From Candidatus Sumerlaeota bacterium (GTDB taxonomy: Bacteria; Sumerlaeota; Sumerlaeia; JADFCT01): DNA of 9,989 nt. Location: positions 1 to 9,989 of the forward strand of contig JAPLSP010000791.1 of NCBI GenBank assembly GCA_026398575.1, in the 5' to 3' direction. A program made the position numbers and the translations under genes. A model generated the notes under the pieces. That model searched no databases. It was not told the origin of the DNA and saw nothing but the letters and a program-made list of their open reading frames with translations. Position 1 is the first letter of the stretch; the number at the start of each line of letters is the position of its first letter. This document shows positions 7,212 to 9,989 of this stretch, one piece after another.

Positions 7212-7252
7212 TTAAATTTTTATCAAAAATTTAACGACAACATATTGTCGTT
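7212..7252. promoter_or_regulatory. Two abutting perfect palindromes upstream of the pRiA4b-family gene
   Basis: TTAAATTTTT (7212-7221), three bases, then AAAAATTTAA (7225-7234) form one perfect dyad. AACGACAA (7233-7240), CATA, then TTGTCGTT (7245-7252) form a second, sharing two bases with the first. They lie 21-61 bases upstream of the ATG at 7191, where a promoter and operator would be expected. Read on the minus strand, the second dyad followed by TTAAATTTTT also resembles a weak intrinsic terminator. I cannot decide between an operator and an attenuator. Confidence 0.5.
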
Positions 7253-7267
7253 CGCGCAATCTGCGAA

Positions 7268-7373
7268 AAAATCTGTGCTAATCCGCCCGATCCGCTCCAT
7301 CCGTGTTCTATCTCAATTTGATTTTTGTTATGGAACACGGATGGGGCGGATCGGGCGAATCATCACGGATTTT
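7268..7373. repeat. Long imperfect inverted repeat (41-base arms), possible terminator or miniature repeat element
   Basis: The arms 7268-7308 and 7333-7373 are reverse complements with only a few mismatches and G-U pairs, separated by a 24-base loop. The inner 25 pairs, from 7284/7357 to 7308/7333, are continuous except for one G-U. The outer part contains ATCTGTG on the left against CACGGAT on the right. On the minus strand the structure follows the ATPase stop and ends in ATTTTTT, so it could terminate that transcript. Its length and repeat-like wording (CCATCCGTGTTC) also suggest a dispersed intergenic palindrome. One copy is present in this window. Confidence 0.75.
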
Positions 7374-7419
7374 AAGAAGCAAGCTCAGGAGATATGATCA
7401 TACCATCCCAATCTCTGGC

Positions 7420-7441
7420 GCCGCATCGCGGCACATTTTTT
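7420..7441 (+). terminator. Small terminator-like hairpin on the plus strand
   Basis: GCCGC (7420-7424), ATC, GCGGC (7428-7432) can form an all-GC 5-bp stem with a triloop, followed after ACA by six T's (7436-7441). It would stop plus-strand transcription just before it ran antisense into the ATPase gene. No plus-strand gene is known here, so the role is uncertain. Confidence 0.3.
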
Positions 7442-7475
7442 CGTGCGCAGCAGGAAAAAATCCTAGTCCTTATGC

Positions 7476-8693
7476 TCAATTTTCGCCTTTGTTATGACTC
7501 TGCAACCAGAGATAAAGGCGGACCATCCGCATAGGGAACACGTATTCGCCGGGGATTTCGCCTGATTGCAGCACTTTTAATGTCTTCATTTTCTGAAGAA
7601 AGTTGTGGAGTTTTTTCTTTTCTGACTCCGTGAGTCCCTTTTCAATATCTTTCTTGCTGAACGACATGGCATCCGGGCCAAGCTTCCCGATCTTGTGAAG
7701 AATCGCCAGGTAATCGCGGCTGCGAAGCGCCTGATAGACTTGATGGTCCACATATTTCCTGCCAATGTCTTCAGCAGCCGTCATCACTGCCGCCATAGCG
7801 TCTTCCCGATCAATGGCGCCATCCCGATCCAGCCAATAGGCGGCGTTTCCAATAATATGCATAATCTTGGGAAAGCCTGCAGCGTAGTGGGTCAGGATAT
7901 CCAAAGCCGGTTTCTCTACTTGCAGGCGAACAGACTCGAAGGCGCGCTGGTAGAACTCCGTCATTTCTTCATCGCTCAACCGTTCGATCCTCACGATGTC
8001 AAATATTCCCGCTACCGAAGGATGACAGGAGGATATTTCCCGCCGCCGTTCCTCGGTTCCGACCAGCATCAACAGCAGCGGCAGAGAAGGATTATTGGGA
8101 GCAGTCTGAGCATTCAGGTCCGACAGTCCTTTCAGGAATGGCGCGAACTTTGGATTCGCCGCGATGCCATTGATCTCATCGAAGATCAGAAAAATACCTT
8201 GGATGCCTTCGTCTTTCACTCGCGAGAGCGTTTGACGGAGGAAAGGCAGCAATCCCCGGGTGATTTGCGGTCCTTCCTTCTTAAGGGCTTCGGCATGGAT
8301 CGTCACGCCGAATAAGGATTGTTCTCCGAGATATTTCGCGAAGGCGTTGCGGATTTTTTCGCCTGATTTAGGGCTGTAAATTCCAGAGCGTAACGTCCCC
8401 TCAAGCACGGCTGCGCCGACTTCGTCCATGCTATCGGCGCGATCCAGGGTTGCGTAGATACCCAGCAACTTCCTGTCTCGTTCCGCGAGCCACTGGGTAA
8501 AACGGGCAATAGACGTTTTCCCAATTCCATATTCGCCCTCCACAAACACATTCACAGGTTTGCCGGCGGCAACCTGGCCGACGGCACGCGTCATGATCCG
8601 ATCTATCTCTTTTGCCCGGCCTACGAAAAGCTCTGCCGGCGCCGGTTGATCCGGAAAGAATGGGCTTCGCCCTTTGTTTTCGATGGATATCAT
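7476..8693 (-). CDS. AAA+ ATPase, ORC1/Cdc6-like, with C-terminal winged-helix region
   Basis: This is a P-loop NTPase of about 405 residues, probably cytoplasmic. Seen in order: an ORC-type entry box LFVGRAKEIDRI (22-33), Walker A GEYGIGKT (53-60), Walker B GIFLIFDE (166-173, D172/E173), a sensor-1-like strand ending LVGTEE (210-215), and GFPKIMHIIG (273-282) in the lid, where sensor 2 normally lies. The last 90 residues (DYLAILHKIGKLGPD onwards) resemble a winged-helix domain, so DNA binding is plausible. Such ATPases are common in mobile and accessory regions; no replication, transposition or defence partner is adjacent. AAAAGGA ends 7 bases before the ATG at 8693 but almost touches the one at 8699, so 8693 is preferred. 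It starts about 30 bases after the isomerase gene, as if in the same operon. It is AT-richer than that gene. The specific role is unknown. Confidence 0.82.
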   Translation of the reverse strand: MISIENKGRSPFFPDQPAPAELFVGRAKEIDRIMTRAVGQVAAGKPVNVFVEGEYGIGKTSIARFTQWLAERDRKLLGIYATLDRADSMDEVGAAVLEGTLRSGIYSPKSGEKIRNAFAKYLGEQSLFGVTIHAEALKKEGPQITRGLLPFLRQTLSRVKDEGIQGIFLIFDEINGIAANPKFAPFLKGLSDLNAQTAPNNPSLPLLLMLVGTEERRREISSCHPSVAGIFDIVRIERLSDEEMTEFYQRAFESVRLQVEKPALDILTHYAAGFPKIMHIIGNAAYWLDRDGAIDREDAMAAVMTAAEDIGRKYVDHQVYQALRSRDYLAILHKIGKLGPDAMSFSKKDIEKGLTESEKKKLHNFLQKMKTLKVLQSGEIPGEYVFPMRMVRLYLWLQSHNKGEN

Positions 8694-8700
8694 GTTCATT

Positions 8701-8707
8701 TCCTTTT
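8701..8707 (-). promoter_or_regulatory. Ribosome-binding site deciding the ATPase start
   Basis: AAAAGGA sits 7 bases before the ATG at 8693 and only 1 base before the ATG at 8699. The spacing favours the second ATG. The following bases, AATGAACATGAT, match those of the upstream isomerase start exactly. Confidence 0.6.
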
Positions 8708-8723
8708 GTTATTCCCGGATATA

Positions 8724-9620
8724 TCAGTTTTTGCCTTGGCGCGTTTTTACGGCCTTCCTGGGCGCGCCTTTCAGTCCCTTCAAAACCTCGCGGCAGAAGG
8801 CCACGCTGGCCACGTTGTTTTCGTCCGAGCCGAAGCATTCGAGCGAAACGACGCCGCTCCAGCTGGTCTCATGCAGGTAGCGGAAACATTGCTTGATGTT
8901 GTCAGCGTTGACGCCGCCGCCGACCGGAACGATGGAACTGCCGATGCCGGTCTCTTCGCCGCGCGCGGCAGCCGCGAGATCGGCGCTCACGTCCTTGATG
9001 TGGAGGTGCGTGACGTAGGGACGCAGGGTCTTCAGATACTTCAGCGGGTCGTGGCCGGCGATGAAGCTGTTGCCGGTGTCGAAGTTGCAGCGCAGATACT
9101 CGGAGTCGAAACGCTTGAAGAGCTTGAGCATGAACTCGGGGTCGTTGGTGTAGGGGCCGTGCGGCTCGACATTGATGACGATGCCGTAGTCCTCGGCCCA
9201 CGGCAGGCATTGGGCGTAGTTGTCGCAGGTGACGCGGAAGACCTCGGCGCGCGTCATGCCCGGCGTCTCGAACGCGCCGTCCACGGTGTCCACCATCGGG
9301 CAGCCGATGTCGGCGGCGAAACGGATGCTCTGCTGGACGTATTGGACGCCGAAGGAGGAGCCGTTGGGGCCCATCATCGGGTAGGAGCCGTCAATCTGCG
9401 TGACCTTCAGGCCCTTCTTGTCGAGGTAGCGGCGCAGAGCGAGCGGGTTGGCCTGGAGCGAGATGCCGGGGTCGTAGCCGAGCGCCTGAATGAAGTTCTG
9501 GCCGTGGATGACGGCGAACTCGAGGTGTTTGATGCCCACGGCGGCAATCTTGTCGCAGGAAGCCTCGAAGCTCATGCTCAGCGGCCGCCAGTTGTCAGTG
9601 TGAAGTCCCAGTTGGATCAT
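8724..9620 (-). CDS. Sugar phosphate isomerase/epimerase, cytoplasmic (xylose-isomerase-like TIM barrel)
   Basis: This 298-residue protein belongs to the AP-endonuclease-2 / xylose-isomerase-like superfamily; members isomerise or epimerise sugars and keto-sugars using a divalent metal. The likely ligands can be seen at E152 (NVEPHG), D181 (NFDTGN), H207 (HLHIKD) and E261 (SLECFG). The N-terminus GLHTDNWRPLSMSFEASCDKIAAVGIKHLEFA is the first barrel strand and helix, with no signal peptide, so it is cytoplasmic, unlike the Tat-borne relative at 271-1251. The C-terminus ends in a basic tail (APRKAVKTRQGKN). AAAGGAG at 9628-9634 is 7 bases before the ATG at 9620, which is preferred over the ATG at 9626. 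It begins about 40 bases after a Gfo/Idh/MocA dehydrogenase gene, a pairing typical of inositol, cyclitol or keto-sugar catabolism. The exact substrate cannot be read from the sequence. Confidence 0.88.
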   Translation of the reverse strand: MIQLGLHTDNWRPLSMSFEASCDKIAAVGIKHLEFAVIHGQNFIQALGYDPGISLQANPLALRRYLDKKGLKVTQIDGSYPMMGPNGSSFGVQYVQQSIRFAADIGCPMVDTVDGAFETPGMTRAEVFRVTCDNYAQCLPWAEDYGIVINVEPHGPYTNDPEFMLKLFKRFDSEYLRCNFDTGNSFIAGHDPLKYLKTLRPYVTHLHIKDVSADLAAAARGEETGIGSSIVPVGGGVNADNIKQCFRYLHETSWSGVVSLECFGSDENNVASVAFCREVLKGLKGAPRKAVKTRQGKN

Positions 9621-9627
9621 GTTCATT

Positions 9628-9634
9628 CTCCTTT
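9628..9634 (-). promoter_or_regulatory. Ribosome-binding site deciding the isomerase start
   Basis: AAAGGAG is 7 bases from the ATG at 9620 and 1 base from the ATG at 9626, so translation most likely begins at MIQLGLHTD rather than MNMIQLGL. Confidence 0.65.
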
Positions 9635-9659
9635 GGTTGGTTGATTCGGTTGCAGTGTC

Positions 9660-9989
9660 TCAAACTTTCAGTCCGGTCAGGTCATACTCCAGCGCCTTGT
9701 TCTCCTTGATCAGCTCGTCCATCGTCAGGCAGCAACGGCGCGCGCAAGCTTCGCGGCCGAGCGCGGCGGTGAGCGCGTCGTCGCCGGCCTGCTGCGGGGT
9801 GGGGTTGTCGCAGCGGCCTTGGATGATGTTGTCGTAGAACGTCGCGATGTTGCGGATGGCGCCCTGGTCGTAAAGGCTGGTGACCGGGCCGCCGCCGAAT
9901 TGTTGGGGACCACCGCGCAGGAACGATTTGCCCCAGTAGTTGATTTGGGCGTAGGCGCGGTCGCCGGAAATCTCGCAGCGGATGATGGA
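9660..9989 (-). CDS. Gfo/Idh/MocA family oxidoreductase, C-terminal part (starts outside the window)
   Basis: The last 109 codons of an NAD(P)-dependent sugar dehydrogenase-like protein are visible. They show the end of the substrate-binding domain: strands around IIRCEISGDRAYAQINYWG, a glycine-rich loop (RGGPQQFGGGPVTSLYDQGA), then the family's typical end, NIATFYDNIIQGRCDNPTP, a REACARRCCLTMDELIKEN helix and LEYDLTGLKV. In related bacteria this end (with MTMDELLKEN) is common in Gfo/Idh/MocA proteins, which oxidise or reduce sugars, inositols or their derivatives. The N-terminal Rossmann domain with the cofactor motif lies beyond position 9989, so neither a signal peptide nor cofactor choice can be judged. 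It leads directly into the isomerase gene on the same strand. GC is high, as in that gene. Confidence 0.85.
   Translation of the reverse strand, partial: SIIRCEISGDRAYAQINYWGKSFLRGGPQQFGGGPVTSLYDQGAIRNIATFYDNIIQGRCDNPTPQQAGDDALTAALGREACARRCCLTMDELIKENKALEYDLTGLKV

Larger units (their letters stand above)
7192..7475. other. Dyad-rich intergenic region between the pRiA4b-family gene and the ATPase gene
   Basis: No gene is visible in these 284 bases; the short frames lack ribosome-binding sites and resemble no family. From left to right it holds a GGGGAG ribosome-binding site, two abutting perfect palindromes (7212-7234 and 7233-7252), a long imperfect inverted repeat (7268-7373), a TATGATCATA palindrome (7393-7402), a small GC hairpin followed by six T's (7420-7441) and an 8-bp inverted repeat ATTTTTTC/GAAAAAAT (7435-7461). 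It is both the 3' flank of the ATPase gene and the 5' flank of the pRiA4b-family gene. Confidence 0.7.

Noticed and set aside
8646..9644. Long plus-strand open frame (332 residues) across the cytoplasmic isomerase gene
   Set aside because: It is antisense to a well-supported TIM-barrel gene; its valine/alanine/aspartate-rich wording is the mirror of GC-rich codons and shows no domain.

Overview
This window looks like a chromosomal segment of an uncultured heterotrophic bacterium from the Planctomycetota/Verrucomicrobiota/Lentisphaerota neighbourhood or an allied candidate phylum. The inference rests on gene content: a Gfo/Idh/MocA oxidoreductase next to a xylose-isomerase-like TIM barrel, a Tat-exported isomerase of the same family, and a giant secreted beta-helix/FN3 protein ending in a dockerin-like calcium motif. 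No rRNA or marker gene is present, so the phylum is a guess. Every supported gene lies on the minus strand, so transcription runs from high to low coordinates.

Right side (9989 to 7476): the 3' end of a Gfo/Idh/MocA oxidoreductase, then a cytoplasmic sugar phosphate isomerase/epimerase, then an ORC1/Cdc6-like AAA+ ATPase. Gaps are short (about 30-40 bases) and each downstream gene has a good Shine-Dalgarno site, so the three look like one operon. The first two are metabolically matched (sugar oxidation and isomerisation). The ATPase is not an obvious partner and has clearly lower GC.

Middle (7475 to 6485): a 284-base intergenic region packed with dyad symmetry (a long imperfect inverted repeat with 41-base arms, two abutting perfect palindromes and a small terminator-like hairpin), followed by a pRiA4b ORF-3 family protein. 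Just past its stop, an offset frame still reads like a basic protein tail, suggesting a shortened C-terminus. This part is also low in GC and may be accessory DNA.

Left-centre (6484 to 1304): one 1726-residue exported protein fills half the window. It is an internal duplication of [right-handed beta-helix, exit cap with a conserved insert, two FN3-like domains], closed by a PEGA-like domain and a one-loop dockerin-like motif. The second helix has a run of 27-residue coils (81-base DNA repeats) whose cysteines fall in register. A Tat-signal sugar isomerase follows on the same strand, so a surface/periplasmic carbohydrate role for the pair is possible.

Far left (233 to 1): the start of an XRE-family regulator with a near-consensus sigma-70 promoter whose -10 box sits inside a perfect 8-bp dyad, a typical autorepression layout. 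Its partner gene, if any, is outside the window.

No tRNA, rRNA, CRISPR array or complete insertion sequence was seen.
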